In this document: in pieces, positions 41,452 to 50,618 of the stretch | Layout of the letters: every line of letters begins with the position of its first letter | Numbering within the stretch: position 1 is the first letter of the stretch | NCBI RefSeq assembly: GCF_900142005.1 | Contig: NZ_FQZL01000015.1 | Coordinates: 23,578 to 87,577 of the forward strand | Direction of reading: 5' to 3' | Source: Dethiosulfatibacter aminovorans DSM 17477 | GTDB lineage: Bacteria > Bacillota > Clostridia > Tissierellales > Dethiosulfatibacteraceae | Length of the DNA stretch: 64,000 bases | Position numbers and translations under genes: made by a program | Notes under the pieces: model-generated | The model's database searches: none | Told to the model about the DNA's origin: nothing | Seen by the model: only the letters and a program-made list of their open reading frames with translations

Positions 41452-42429
41452 ATGGAGATGACAAATATTAAATCTGGATTTAACAAGTGGCGCACCGATT
41501 CAACAGACAGACCAAAAGATCCAAAAATGAAAGCCAACAAGAAAAGGGATTTCATGGAATATATAATAGAAAAGATGTTTCTTTTAAATGCATGCGTGGC
41601 GGTTATTAGCGTAACCGCTATCGCATTATTTGTGTTTTATAAGGGTTTGCAGCCTTTCTTTGCGGCCAACCATGAAGGAACATATTCTTTGGTGGATTTT
41701 TTAACAGGTGTTGAATGGCGTCCAAATGATGATGTATCCAAGGCGATATACGGAATATTTTATATGATAATAGGGTCCTTGCTGGCCACGGGAGGAGCAA
41801 TAATCATTGGACTGCCCATAGGTCTCTTGACTGCAGTTTTTATTTCTGAAATAGCGCCAAAGCCCCTTAAAATGGTTGTAAAGCCTGCAGTGGAGCTGCT
41901 GGCAGGAATACCGTCGGTGATTTATGGAGTGTTTGGTCTTGGAGTCATAGTGCCTAAGTTAATGGTCATATCTCCGCAGAACAAGGGGCAGTCACTCCTG
42001 GCTGTAATTATGGTTCTTGCAGTAATGATACTTCCTACTGTTATAACAATATCCGAAAGTGCCATAAACACAGTGCCGAAGTCTTACAAGGAAGGTTCAC
42101 TGGGACTTGGAGCTTCAAAGATACAGACCATATTCGGGGTAGTGATACCTGCTGCAAAATCTGGAATAATGGCAGGAGTGGTGCTTGGCATAGGAAGAGC
42201 CATAGGTGAAACAATGGCTGTCATGCTGGTTGCAGGTAATCCCATAGCAGGAATACCTACAAGCATATGGGACCCCATAAGGCCGTTGACTACGAATATA
42301 GCGATGGAAATGGGATATGCATTCGGACTGCATCAGGAAATGCTGTTTTCAACAGGAGTGGTGTTGTTTGTGTTCATCATAATATTGAACCTCATAATGA
42401 ACAGGATAACAACAAGAGAAGGTGAATAA
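41452..42429 (+). CDS. pstC: Phosphate ABC transporter permease PstC
   Basis: Membrane protein of 325 residues with six helices, a basic N-terminus, and the EAA-type loop (SYKEGSLGLGASKIQTIFGVVIPAAKSG) that docks PstB. Start 41452 (MEMTNIKSG) has GAGGTG seven bases before it. Two bases separate it from pstA. Confidence 0.94.
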   Translation: MEMTNIKSGFNKWRTDSTDRPKDPKMKANKKRDFMEYIIEKMFLLNACVAVISVTAIALFVFYKGLQPFFAANHEGTYSLVDFLTGVEWRPNDDVSKAIYGIFYMIIGSLLATGGAIIIGLPIGLLTAVFISEIAPKPLKMVVKPAVELLAGIPSVIYGVFGLGVIVPKLMVISPQNKGQSLLAVIMVLAVMILPTVITISESAINTVPKSYKEGSLGLGASKIQTIFGVVIPAAKSGIMAGVVLGIGRAIGETMAVMLVAGNPIAGIPTSIWDPIRPLTTNIAMEMGYAFGLHQEMLFSTGVVLFVFIIILNLIMNRITTREGE

Positions 42430-42431
42430 TC

Positions 42432-43550
42432 ATGAGCAGAGCAATTAAGGATAAATTAATGTATGGAATAATAGGATTGTCTTCTGCAGTAACTGTAGGA
42501 CTGTTGCTATGGATAATAGGTTTTGTCTTCCTTAACGGATTTAAATTGATAGATTTGGACTTTTTAACATCCGATTTTGATTCCAAAACGCAGTATGTCA
42601 GCGTAAAGACCATGGAGGATTATTCCACCGACGGCAATAAGCTTGGAATAAACCTTGAACTTGAGGAATACGAAGGAAATCAATACTATGTTGTCAAATC
42701 CATAGATGATGGTTCTCCGGCCCGTTTTGCCATTGTCAAGGGAGGGGAAAAGTATCCTGTCAAGGTAGGCGATTTTATAAAAAAGGTCGGGTCTGAAAAT
42801 CTTGAGAATTATTCTCCTTCCGAAGTCAATTCAATCATAAACGGAATGGAAGAAGATATTATGACGGTTAAGGTTACCCGACCCGGCGAAGGTATATTAC
42901 CCATGCTTGTAACCACTCTTGAGATAATTCTCATTTCTCTTCTTGTAGCCTGTCCAATAGGGATATTCGGTGCAATATACCTTACTGAATATGCAAAGCA
43001 GGGAAGGTTGGTGAAGATAATCAGATTTGCCACTGAAAGTCTTGCAGGGATACCGTCAATAATCTACGGTCTTTTTGGAATGATTTTCTTTGTAACACTT
43101 TTGAAATTTGATTATTCCATATTGTCGGGAGCGCTGACTTTGAGTATAATTCTTCTTCCTGTTATAATCAGACAGACTGAAGAATCCCTCAAGGCAGTGC
43201 CGGATTCATACAGGGAAGGTTCTCTGGGCCTTGGCGCCACAAAGCTTCAGACAATAAGAAAGGTTGTTCTCCCCAATGCAATAAGCGGAATAATCGTTGC
43301 TGTTATCTTGAGTATAGGAAGGATAGTGGGAGAATCGGCTGCACTTTTGCTGACTGCAGGAACTGTTGCCCATATTCCGAAGACGGTATTTAATTCGGGA
43401 GCAACATTGACGGTAAAGGCCTATACTGTTGCCAAGGAAGCAGGGGATATAGAAATGGCATGTGCAATAGGTACTGTTGTAATAATCATGATATTGATTT
43501 TGAATGCTTTGTCAAAGATGATAACACTTGTTTTCAATAAATCGGAATAA
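42432..43550 (+). CDS. pstA: Phosphate ABC transporter permease PstA with an inserted PDZ domain
   Basis: Protein of 372 residues, about 80 longer than usual PstA. Between the first helix (10-35) and the second (from about 157) lies a PDZ-like domain at about residues 71-154: LGINLELEEYEGN, SPARFAIVKGG, VKVGDFIKKVG and YSPSEVNSIINGM. By topology it would be outside the membrane. The rest is normal PstA with docking loop SYREGSLGLGATKLQTIRKVVLPNA. The insert is in frame with no sign of decay. Confidence 0.92.
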   Translation: MSRAIKDKLMYGIIGLSSAVTVGLLLWIIGFVFLNGFKLIDLDFLTSDFDSKTQYVSVKTMEDYSTDGNKLGINLELEEYEGNQYYVVKSIDDGSPARFAIVKGGEKYPVKVGDFIKKVGSENLENYSPSEVNSIINGMEEDIMTVKVTRPGEGILPMLVTTLEIILISLLVACPIGIFGAIYLTEYAKQGRLVKIIRFATESLAGIPSIIYGLFGMIFFVTLLKFDYSILSGALTLSIILLPVIIRQTEESLKAVPDSYREGSLGLGATKLQTIRKVVLPNAISGIIVAVILSIGRIVGESAALLLTAGTVAHIPKTVFNSGATLTVKAYTVAKEAGDIEMACAIGTVVIIMILILNALSKMITLVFNKSE

Positions 43551-43590
43551 AAAATAAACCCTTTATTTAAAAAAATTTATGAGGTAAAAT

Positions 43591-44349
43591 ATGAATAAGA
43601 ATACAAAATTTTCAGTTAAGGATCTGGACCTGTATTACGGGGATTTTCAGGCTCTTAAGAAAATAAATATAGAAATGGAAAAAAATGAGATTACTGCTCT
43701 CATAGGACCGTCGGGATGTGGAAAATCCACATTCATCAGAACCCTTAACAGAATGAATGATGAAATAGACGGTGTAAGAGTTGAAGGAAAGATAGAACTT
43801 GATGAACAGGATATTTATGGAGATATTGATATCATAAAGCTTAGGTCAAGGGTGGGAATGGTTTTCCAGAAGCCAAATCCCTTTCCCATGAGCATTTACG
43901 ACAATGTAGCCTACGGACCTAGAGCCCATGGAATCAAGAAAAAATCCATTCTGGACGAGCTTGTTGAAAAGAGTTTGAAGAACGCAGCAATATGGGATGA
44001 AGTGAAGGACAGGTTGAACAAGAGTGCATTGAGCGTATCCGGTGGACAGCAGCAGAGAATCTGCATTGCAAGGGCATTGGCAGTTGAACCGGAAGTGCTG
44101 CTCATGGACGAGCCTACTTCCGCACTGGATCCCATTGCCACACTTAAGATTGAAGACCTGGCGGTTAAGCTTAAAGAGGATTACACAATAATCATGGTGA
44201 CCCACAACATGCAGCAGGCCGCAAGAATATCTGACAAGACAGCCTTTTTCCTTATGGGAGAGTTGATTGAGTTTGACAATACAGAAAATATTTTCAGCAA
44301 TCCAAAAAACCAGAAAACTGAAGATTACATAACTGGTCGATTTGGATAA
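43591..44349 (+). CDS. pstB: Phosphate ABC transporter ATPase PstB
   Basis: ATPase of 252 residues with Walker [10 protein letters not shown], signature [10 protein letters not shown], Walker [13 protein letters not shown] and switch His in VTHNMQQ. The family mark [10 protein letters not shown] at the N-terminus and [16 protein letters not shown] identify PstB. It powers phosphate uptake and with PhoU takes part in signalling to PhoR. Confidence 0.96.
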   Translation: MNKNTKFSVKDLDLYYGDFQALKKINIEMEKNEITALIGPSGCGKSTFIRTLNRMNDEIDGVRVEGKIELDEQDIYGDIDIIKLRSRVGMVFQKPNPFPMSIYDNVAYGPRAHGIKKKSILDELVEKSLKNAAIWDEVKDRLNKSALSVSGGQQQRICIARALAVEPEVLLMDEPTSALDPIATLKIEDLAVKLKEDYTIIMVTHNMQQAARISDKTAFFLMGELIEFDNTENIFSNPKNQKTEDYITGRFG

Positions 44350-44366
44350 TCCAGGAGGAGAAGCAT

Positions 44367-45029
44367 ATGGCAAGACGAGTAGCATTTGAAGAAAAATTGA
44401 GAAGTCTGCATCAGGATCTTATAGAGATGCAGACATTGGTTGAAAAATCAATGGATGATACAATAAAGGCATTGAAGACACATGACGTAAAGATGGCCAA
44501 TGCCGTTATTGAACGAGACGATGAAATTGATGAAATGGAGCTTAAGATAGAAAGAAAATGTCTGGCAATTATAGCCGGACAGCAGCCAATGGCTTCAGAC
44601 TTGAGGGATATTGTAGGAGTCCTTAAGATAATAACGGATCTTGAAAGGATAGCGGACCATTGTTCTGACATATCCAAGTATACCATAAAATTGGCTGATG
44701 AAACTTATGTCAAGCCTCTCATAAGAATTCCCAAGATGGCGGAAGAAGTAAAGATAATGATAAACAATGTAATAGACTGCTGGATAGACAAGGACATCAG
44801 CAAGGCAAAGGAGGTCTTGAAGCACGATGACATTGTGGACAAGTATTTTGAAGATATAGTTGAAGAGCTCATCGGGATAATGGAAAGTACCCCTGAAACA
44901 ACCAGGCAGTGCACTTACTTCATATTCATAGCAAAATATCTTGAAAGAATGGGAGACCATGCAACAAATATTGCCGAGTGGATCGGTTTTACCGTAACAG
45001 GAGATCATACGCAGGTTCATGATGGTTGA
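44367..45029 (+). CDS. phoU: Phosphate signalling regulator PhoU
   Basis: All-helical protein of 220 residues with two repeats carrying the metal-binding E/DxxxD motifs (ERDDEIDEMELKIE, DDIVDKYFEDIVEE) and YLERMGDHATNIAEW. It links Pst transport state to the PhoR kinase and keeps it inactive at high phosphate. AGGAGG is ten bases upstream. Its stop overlaps a possible start of phoP. Confidence 0.95.
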   Translation: MARRVAFEEKLRSLHQDLIEMQTLVEKSMDDTIKALKTHDVKMANAVIERDDEIDEMELKIERKCLAIIAGQQPMASDLRDIVGVLKIITDLERIADHCSDISKYTIKLADETYVKPLIRIPKMAEEVKIMINNVIDCWIDKDISKAKEVLKHDDIVDKYFEDIVEELIGIMESTPETTRQCTYFIFIAKYLERMGDHATNIAEWIGFTVTGDHTQVHDG

Positions 45030-45055
45030 TGACTGCAGCTAAGGAAGGATTTATA

Positions 45056-45763
45056 TTGAATAAGAAAAGAATATTAATAGTAGATGATGAAGAAAACATA
45101 CTGGAGCTTCTAAAATATAATCTGGAAAAAAACGGCTTTGAAGTTGTACCTGAGGACAACGGAGAAGATGCCCTTGAGGAAATGGAAAGGGAGGACTTTG
45201 ACCTTGTTATCCTTGACCTTATGCTTCCTGGAATAGACGGACTGGAGGTACTCAAGACAATAAGGGGGCACCAAAGGATAAAAAATATTCCCGTGATTAT
45301 GCTCACTGCAAAGAATGAGGAAATCGACACCGTCCTTGGGCTTGAAATGGGTGCCGACGATTATATAGGAAAGCCTTTTGGAGTACATGAGCTACTTGCA
45401 AGGGTCAAGGCTCTTCTTAGAAGGAATGACAGAACCAAAATAGAGAAGGATGTTTCACAGGAGTTCGACATTATAGACATAGACAATATCAAGATCAACA
45501 AATCCACCCAGGAAGTTACAATAAACGGTGAGAATGTGGAACTCACACTTAAGGAGTTTGAAGTGCTCTATCTCCTGGCGAAGAACAAGGGACGTGTCTT
45601 CGGCAGGGACTATCTGCTGGAAAAAATCTGGGGATACGACTATCTTGGTGAAACAAGGACTGTCGACGTACATATAAGAAACTTGAGAAAGAAAATTGAA
45701 GAAGATGATAAAAATCCTAAACATATAAAGACAGTCAGAGGAATAGGCTACAAATATGTTTAG
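45056..45763 (+). CDS. phoP: PhoP/PhoB-type response regulator
   Basis: OmpR-family regulator of 235 residues. The receiver has DDEEN and phospho-acceptor Asp54 (LVILDLMLPG). The winged helix runs about 135-235 (LTLKEFEVLYLLAKNKGRVF, TVDVHIRNLRKKIE). TTG 45056 is chosen because AAGGAAGGA lies six bases before it and the protein then starts NKKRILIVDDEE as in relatives; ATG 45029, overlapping the phoU stop, would add nine residues. Likely activator of pstS via TTTACA repeats. Confidence 0.93.
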   Translation: MNKKRILIVDDEENILELLKYNLEKNGFEVVPEDNGEDALEEMEREDFDLVILDLMLPGIDGLEVLKTIRGHQRIKNIPVIMLTAKNEEIDTVLGLEMGADDYIGKPFGVHELLARVKALLRRNDRTKIEKDVSQEFDIIDIDNIKINKSTQEVTINGENVELTLKEFEVLYLLAKNKGRVFGRDYLLEKIWGYDYLGETRTVDVHIRNLRKKIEEDDKNPKHIKTVRGIGYKYV

Positions 45764-45783
45764 ATACACAAGGTTGTGATATT

Positions 45784-47532
45784 ATGCAGAAAAAACTGAT
45801 GAGCTCCTACATTTTTGTTATTCTACTTACAATTGGCGTAGTGGCTCTATTTTCATGGAGCAGGGGAAACAAGTATTTTGAGAATAATATAAAGAAAAGT
45901 TCTGTCATTCAGGCGGACCTGATCAAAGAGATACTTGTACTTGAAGACGGCAAGGGTGATATAGACTTCGAAGAATTTGCAGCCAAGTATTCGGAACTGT
46001 CAAATTACAGGATTACAGTCATAGATACCGATGGAGTGGTAGTCGGTGATTCGGACGAAGATTTCAGAATTATGGAAAACCATGCACACAGGGAAGAAAT
46101 AGCAAAGGCTCTAAAGGGAGAAACGGCAAGTTCCGTAAGGTTCAGCAGAACCCTTGGGGCATACTATCTATATACTGCAACACCTCTTGATCTTGATTCC
46201 TTTGACGGGGTACTGAGGATATCGGTGCCTTTGATTGAAGTAAAACAGGTTGCTGTAGAAGTCATTAAATACATTCTCTTCAGTATTGTACTGGGTGCCC
46301 TGGCAGCACTGATATTGGCATACTTCATTACAAGGAAGCTGATGAAGCCAATAGACGAACTGACAAACGGAGCCATAGAGATATCCAATGGGAATTTTGA
46401 CAGAAGGATATTCATAAGGTCCAAGGATCAGATTGGCAAGCTTGCAGACTCATTCAATGAAATGACCATGAAGCTGAATGAAAATATGAGTAATCTGGAA
46501 GACAGGAAATCAGAACTTGAATCCGTTCTTAGCAGCATGAAAAACGGAATAATAGCCGTAGACAACAATTACAATGTATTCCTCTACAACGAAGCCTTCA
46601 GGGAAATCCTTGAAATTGAGGAGAGGAATTTTGAAGGAAGAGAAGTCCATGAAATTGTAAGGAATACGGCCATATTCAAGCTACTTGAAAATTCCATAAA
46701 GAACAATCAATATGAAGTTGATGAAATAAACACATACGGAAAGAAAGACAGAATAATAAAGATTTATGCAAGCCCTATACTTTCCAACAGCAATAAGAAC
46801 AAAAAGCTTGGTACCCTTCTTATTATTCAGGACGTTACAAGGGTGAGGAAGCTTCAAAATATAAGAAGCGAATTCGTTTCAAATGTGACCCATGAACTGA
46901 GGACGCCTTTGACTTCCATAAGAGGCTTTGTGGATACTCTTAAGGATGGAGCCATAAAAGACGAGGAAGCATCTGAAAGATTCTTGAGCATCATAGATAT
47001 TGAAGCGGAAAGACTTTCGCAGCTCATAAACGATATTTTATCCCTGTCGGAAATTGAAAGCATGAACAATGAAAAAAGCCTGAAGGACTGTAATATGAAG
47101 GATATTGTTGGCAAGGTTTTCGATATTTTCGAACAGAGAATTGAAGAAAAGGATCTTGAGCTGATTTCAGAAATACCCGACTCCCTTTCGACATTCAGAT
47201 GCAACAGCAACAGGATCAAGCAGCTTCTGATCAACCTTATAGACAATGCCATCAACTATACAGAAGAAGGCTACATTAAGGTGAGCTGTAGCGAAGATGA
47301 TGATTACATGATTATGGAAGTTGAGGACACTGGAGCAGGAATAGAAGAGGAGAACCTGCCAAGACTCTTTGAAAGATTCTACAGGATTGACAAGGGTCGT
47401 GCCAGGAAAAACGGCGGCACGGGACTCGGCCTTTCAATAGTGAAGCATATTGCCGAACTTTACAACGGATCTGTCAGTGTTGAAAGTGAAGTGGGAGAAG
47501 GGACAAAGTTCACTGTTAAGCTTGCAAAGTGA
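45784..47532 (+). CDS. phoR: PhoR-type phosphate sensor histidine kinase
   Basis: Membrane kinase of 582 residues. First helix about 7-25, extracytoplasmic sensor about 26-160, second helix about 163-183, HAMP about 184-238, PAS about 245-355, DHp with His370 (FVSNVTHELRTPLTS), ATPase with NLIDNAINYTEEG, DTGAGIEEENL and GGTGLGLSIVKH. It phosphorylates PhoP under phosphate starvation. Same overall plan as WalK at 108-1919. Confidence 0.93.
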   Translation: MQKKLMSSYIFVILLTIGVVALFSWSRGNKYFENNIKKSSVIQADLIKEILVLEDGKGDIDFEEFAAKYSELSNYRITVIDTDGVVVGDSDEDFRIMENHAHREEIAKALKGETASSVRFSRTLGAYYLYTATPLDLDSFDGVLRISVPLIEVKQVAVEVIKYILFSIVLGALAALILAYFITRKLMKPIDELTNGAIEISNGNFDRRIFIRSKDQIGKLADSFNEMTMKLNENMSNLEDRKSELESVLSSMKNGIIAVDNNYNVFLYNEAFREILEIEERNFEGREVHEIVRNTAIFKLLENSIKNNQYEVDEINTYGKKDRIIKIYASPILSNSNKNKKLGTLLIIQDVTRVRKLQNIRSEFVSNVTHELRTPLTSIRGFVDTLKDGAIKDEEASERFLSIIDIEAERLSQLINDILSLSEIESMNNEKSLKDCNMKDIVGKVFDIFEQRIEEKDLELISEIPDSLSTFRCNSNRIKQLLINLIDNAINYTEEGYIKVSCSEDDDYMIMEVEDTGAGIEEENLPRLFERFYRIDKGRARKNGGTGLGLSIVKHIAELYNGSVSVESEVGEGTKFTVKLAK

Positions 47533-47566
47533 GGAAAATACAGCTTTTAGTTCCCTGTTCCAGCTC

Positions 47567-47678
47567 GAAAGTAACAATATTAAAATTACTTGAATCGTTG
47601 TAATTTTATTTCAATGATAACTTTCTTCGCATAGCAATATCTGCCTACGCAGATAACTCAACAAAGTTGCTTTGCTTA
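47567..47678 (+). repeat. Family A repeat, copy after phoR
   Basis: Hairpin 1 GAAAGT/ACTTTC with a changed inner stem AAAATTAC/GTAATTTT but conserved loop TTGAATCGTT. Hairpin 2 is ATCTGC/GCAGAT and hairpin 3 is CAAC/GTTG, then CTTTGCTTAC. The inner stem sequence differs completely from other copies while pairing is kept. Confidence 0.8.
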
Positions 47679-47737
47679 CCCGGTACAACAATTTGTAATT
47701 AATGATGTAACCGATAATTTTCAAGTTTATAGATAAG

Positions 47738-47772
47738 AAAGAGACGCATCAAAATAGGAAGCGTCTCTTTTT
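47738..47772 (+). terminator. Terminator of the pst-pho cluster (convergent with malic enzyme)
   Basis: AAAGAGACGC (47738-47747) pairs with GCGTCTCTTT and ends in TTTTT. Confidence 0.88.
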
Positions 47773-47815
47773 ATGATTGTTTTGCCGTGCATTAATACTG
47801 TCAGTAATTTGAATA

Positions 47816-48988
47816 CTAGATTCTAGCTGCTCCGCTCTCGATTGCAGCCTTTCTCACTGCTTCGGCAACGTTGGTGCCTACTGCTTTGTTGAAGGCTTCA
47901 GGCAGTATGAAGTCTTGTGAAAGTTCTTCATCTTTCACTGTTGCCGCTATGGCATATGCAGCTGCAATCTTCATTTCTTCATTGATTTCCTTTGCCCTGA
48001 CATCAAGGGCTCCTCTGAATATTCCCGGGAAGGCAAGTACGTTGTTTACCTGGTTGGGAAAATCGGACCTGCCTGTGCCAACGATATATGCTCCTGCTTC
48101 CAGTGCAAGATCGGGCATGATCTCAGGAGTAGGATTTGCCATGGGCAGCACTATGGATTTTTCATTCATTGATGATACCATATCCTTTGTCACCACTCCG
48201 GGAGCTGAAACACCTATGAAAACATCCTTGTCCTTCATTGCATCGGCAAGGGTACCAACTGTATCGCTTTTATTTGTAATTGACAGTATTTCTTTCTTTG
48301 AATCATTCAGGTCTGTTCTCTCTGATGATATTATACCCCTGCTGTCACACATGATTATGTCTTTTATTCCCATTTTCAAGAGTAGCTTGGCAATGGCTAT
48401 TCCTGCCGCTCCCGAACCGTTTATTACAGCCTCTATGTCTTCGATTTTCTTATCAGTTATTTTAAGGGAGTTGATTATAGCCGCTGCAGTTACAATTGCA
48501 GTACCGTGCTGGTCGTCGTGGAAAATAGGGATGTCAAGCTCTTCCTTCAGTCTCTTTTCTATTTCAAAGCATCTTGGTGCTCCGATGTCTTCAAGGTTGA
48601 TACCTCCAAATACAGGCTCAAGAAGTTTTACTGTCCTTATGATTTCTTCCGTATCCTTAGTATTCAGACAGATTGGGAATGCATCAACATTTGCAAAGGC
48701 TTTGAAAAGGACAGCCTTTCCTTCCATAACCGGTATTGAAGCATGTGCTCCTATGTCGCCCAGGCCCAGGACTGCAGTTCCGTCGCTTACCACGGCAACC
48801 AGATTTGACTTTGCCGTATAGTCGTATACTGAGTCTATGTTTCTGAATATTTCCATGCATGGTTCTGCAACTCCAGGTGTATATGCAGTTGAAAGGTCGG
48901 TCTTGTTTTCCACCTTCACCTTGCTAGTCACTTCGATTTTACCAACATTGTCCTTGTGCAGCTTTAAAGCCATTTCATTGTAATTCAT
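47816..48988 (-). CDS. NAD(P)-dependent malic enzyme
   Basis: Enzyme of 390 residues converting malate to pyruvate and CO2. Signatures: YTPGVAEPC, the catalytic Lys/Tyr region (SNLVAVVSDGTAVLGLGDIG), metal site FHDDQHGTAIV, and NAD motif VINGSGAAGIAIAKLL. It is the short bacterial ME without a phosphotransacetylase domain. Start 48988 (MNYNEMALK) follows GAGGTG; ATG 49006 is less likely. Divergent from a LysR gene, which probably regulates it. Confidence 0.94.
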   Translation of the reverse strand: MNYNEMALKLHKDNVGKIEVTSKVKVENKTDLSTAYTPGVAEPCMEIFRNIDSVYDYTAKSNLVAVVSDGTAVLGLGDIGAHASIPVMEGKAVLFKAFANVDAFPICLNTKDTEEIIRTVKLLEPVFGGINLEDIGAPRCFEIEKRLKEELDIPIFHDDQHGTAIVTAAAIINSLKITDKKIEDIEAVINGSGAAGIAIAKLLLKMGIKDIIMCDSRGIISSERTDLNDSKKEILSITNKSDTVGTLADAMKDKDVFIGVSAPGVVTKDMVSSMNEKSIVLPMANPTPEIMPDLALEAGAYIVGTGRSDFPNQVNNVLAFPGIFRGALDVRAKEINEEMKIAAAYAIAATVKDEELSQDFILPEAFNKAVGTNVAEAVRKAAIESGAARI

Positions 48989-49061
48989 TTTGAACACCTC
49001 GATCAATATTTAATATTTATTCCGTCAATTCAATTGTTGTTCCATATATTGATTCTACAAC

Positions 49062-49093
49062 AAATAATCATAAATTGAAAATATTGATTATTT
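49062..49093. promoter_or_regulatory. Inverted repeat between malic enzyme and LysR genes
   Basis: AAATAATCA (49062-49070) and TGATTATTT (49085-49093), perfect 9-bp arms with a 14-base spacer, in the divergent intergenic region. Plausible LysR-type operator for both genes. Confidence 0.5.
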
Positions 49094-49150
49094 ATGTTAT
49101 CATAAAGAAAAACTATTTTGATTGAACTGACAGTAAAAGGAGGCGGTCAA

Positions 49151-50011
49151 ATGACTCTTAAGCAACTGGAATATTTCCTGGCTGTATGCAAATATGAAAA
49201 TATAACCAAGGCGGCTGAAAAGCTACATGTTTCACAACCTTCCATTACAACTTCGATAAAGAATCTGGAGGATTTTCTTGGAGTATCACTCATAGACAGG
49301 AGCAGCAAGAAGATAACCATAACTGAAGAGGGAAAGCTTCTTAAAGGAAGAGCGAAGGAGATACTGAAGCTTGTTGATGATGCGGTTGAAGAAGTAAGGG
49401 ATTTTGGAGACAGGAAAAAGAGTATCATAAGGATAGGGGTTCCACCAATGATAGGATCCTTCCTCTTTCCCGGGATATTTATTGAATTCAGCAGGAAGTA
49501 CCCTGAAATAGAGCTGAAGGCAGTGGAGAACGGATCCCTTGAAACAAAAAGGCTTCTTGAAGAAGGTGAAATCGATGCAGCCTTTATAATTCTGGAGTCC
49601 TATGAAGAGACTGAAGTTAAGCCCATAGTTCAGACACAGGTCCAGTTTTGTGTCAACATTGAAAATAAACTTGCCTGCAATGATGTCATATCCATGGATG
49701 AAATTGGAAGGGAGCCTGTGATAATGCTGAAGGAAGGATTTTATCACAACAAGGTGGTAAGGGAAAGATACAGCCAAAGCAAGATCGAACCCAATATTAT
49801 ATATTATTCCAACCAGCTTGATACCATAAAAAGCTTCGTGAAAAGAAATATAGGTTCAGCTTTTCTCATAAGGGAAATTGTTGAACAGGAAGATGACATC
49901 AAGGCCATACCTCTCAAGAATCCCATAGAAATAAACATAGGACTGGTGTGGAAGAGAGACAGGTATGTTTCGGCTGCTGCGAGAAAATTCATAGAGTTTT
50001 TGGGAGAGTAG
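49151..50011 (+). CDS. LysR-family transcriptional regulator
   Basis: Regulator of 286 residues with the N-terminal helix-turn-helix (LKQLEYFLAVCKYENITKAAEKLHVSQPSIT) and a C-terminal effector-binding domain from about residue 88. Start 49151 follows AAAGGAGG; the upstream ATG would include that site. Divergently placed to malic enzyme with an inverted repeat between, so control of malate metabolism is the natural hypothesis; the effector is unknown. Confidence 0.92.
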   Translation: MTLKQLEYFLAVCKYENITKAAEKLHVSQPSITTSIKNLEDFLGVSLIDRSSKKITITEEGKLLKGRAKEILKLVDDAVEEVRDFGDRKKSIIRIGVPPMIGSFLFPGIFIEFSRKYPEIELKAVENGSLETKRLLEEGEIDAAFIILESYEETEVKPIVQTQVQFCVNIENKLACNDVISMDEIGREPVIMLKEGFYHNKVVRERYSQSKIEPNIIYYSNQLDTIKSFVKRNIGSAFLIREIVEQEDDIKAIPLKNPIEINIGLVWKRDRYVSAAARKFIEFLGE

Positions 50012-50033
50012 TTCTTTGCTGAAAGGAAAACAA

Positions 50034-50073
50034 AAAACGACTCCATATCCCATCTGAGGGAAGGAGTCGTTTT
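50034..50073. terminator. Bidirectional terminator between LysR and PhnA genes
   Basis: AAAACGACTCC pairs with GGAGTCGTTTT across an 18-base loop. Confidence 0.88.
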
Positions 50074-50079
50074 AATGAG

Positions 50080-50415
50080 TTATATCTTTTTAACGAATTC
50101 CGACTTGAGGCTCATTGCTCCGAAGCCGTCAATCTTGCAGTCTATGTTGTGGTCTCCCTCAACAAGCTTTATGTTCTTCACTTTTGTACCCTGCTTGATT
50201 GGAGAAGATGCTCCCTTGACCTTCAGGTCCTTGATTATAGTTACGGAATCTCCGTCCTTCAATATGTTTCCATTGGCATCCTTCACGACAAGACCTTCTG
50301 CTGCTTCCTCCATATTTGGATTCCATTCGTATCCGCATTCGGGACACACAAGCATTACTCCATCTTCGTATGTGTATTCTGAATTGCACTTGGGGCAATT
50401 AGGCAAATTTTCCAT
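50080..50415 (-). CDS. PhnA/YjdM-family zinc-ribbon protein
   Basis: Protein of 111 residues. N-terminal zinc ribbon [16 protein letters not shown] with CPECGYEW, then the PhnA domain ([46 protein letters not shown]). Despite the name alkylphosphonate utilisation protein, a catalytic role in phosphonate use is not established for this family. Single gene. Confidence 0.92.
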   Translation of the reverse strand: MENLPNCPKCNSEYTYEDGVMLVCPECGYEWNPNMEEAAEGLVVKDANGNILKDGDSVTIIKDLKVKGASSPIKQGTKVKNIKLVEGDHNIDCKIDGFGAMSLKSEFVKKI

Positions 50416-50544
50416 TTATTTTCCTCCGTATCATATGATTAATAAATATTTCATTTCTCGGTTATATATGATATCACAGGAGGGTAATATTTACAATTGA
50501 ATTTATGGGTCATAATTCGATTGTTGGCTTAAATAAAAGCGTGG

Positions 50545-50586
50545 AAAAGGAGCAGCCAATCTGGAATTACCAGAGACTGCTCCTTG
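50545..50586 (-). terminator. Terminator of the first SNF symporter gene
   Basis: Minus strand AAGGAGCAG pairs with CTGCTCCTT and is followed by TT; the loop is about 23 bases. Confidence 0.75.
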
Positions 50587-50618
50587 GTTTATTATTGTGA
50601 ATTTCCTATATGCTCATA

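Noticed and set aside
47871..48821. 316-codon plus-strand frame opposite malic enzyme
   Set aside because: Antisense shadow of a well-conserved enzyme; Ser/Pro-rich translation typical of reverse-strand artefacts.
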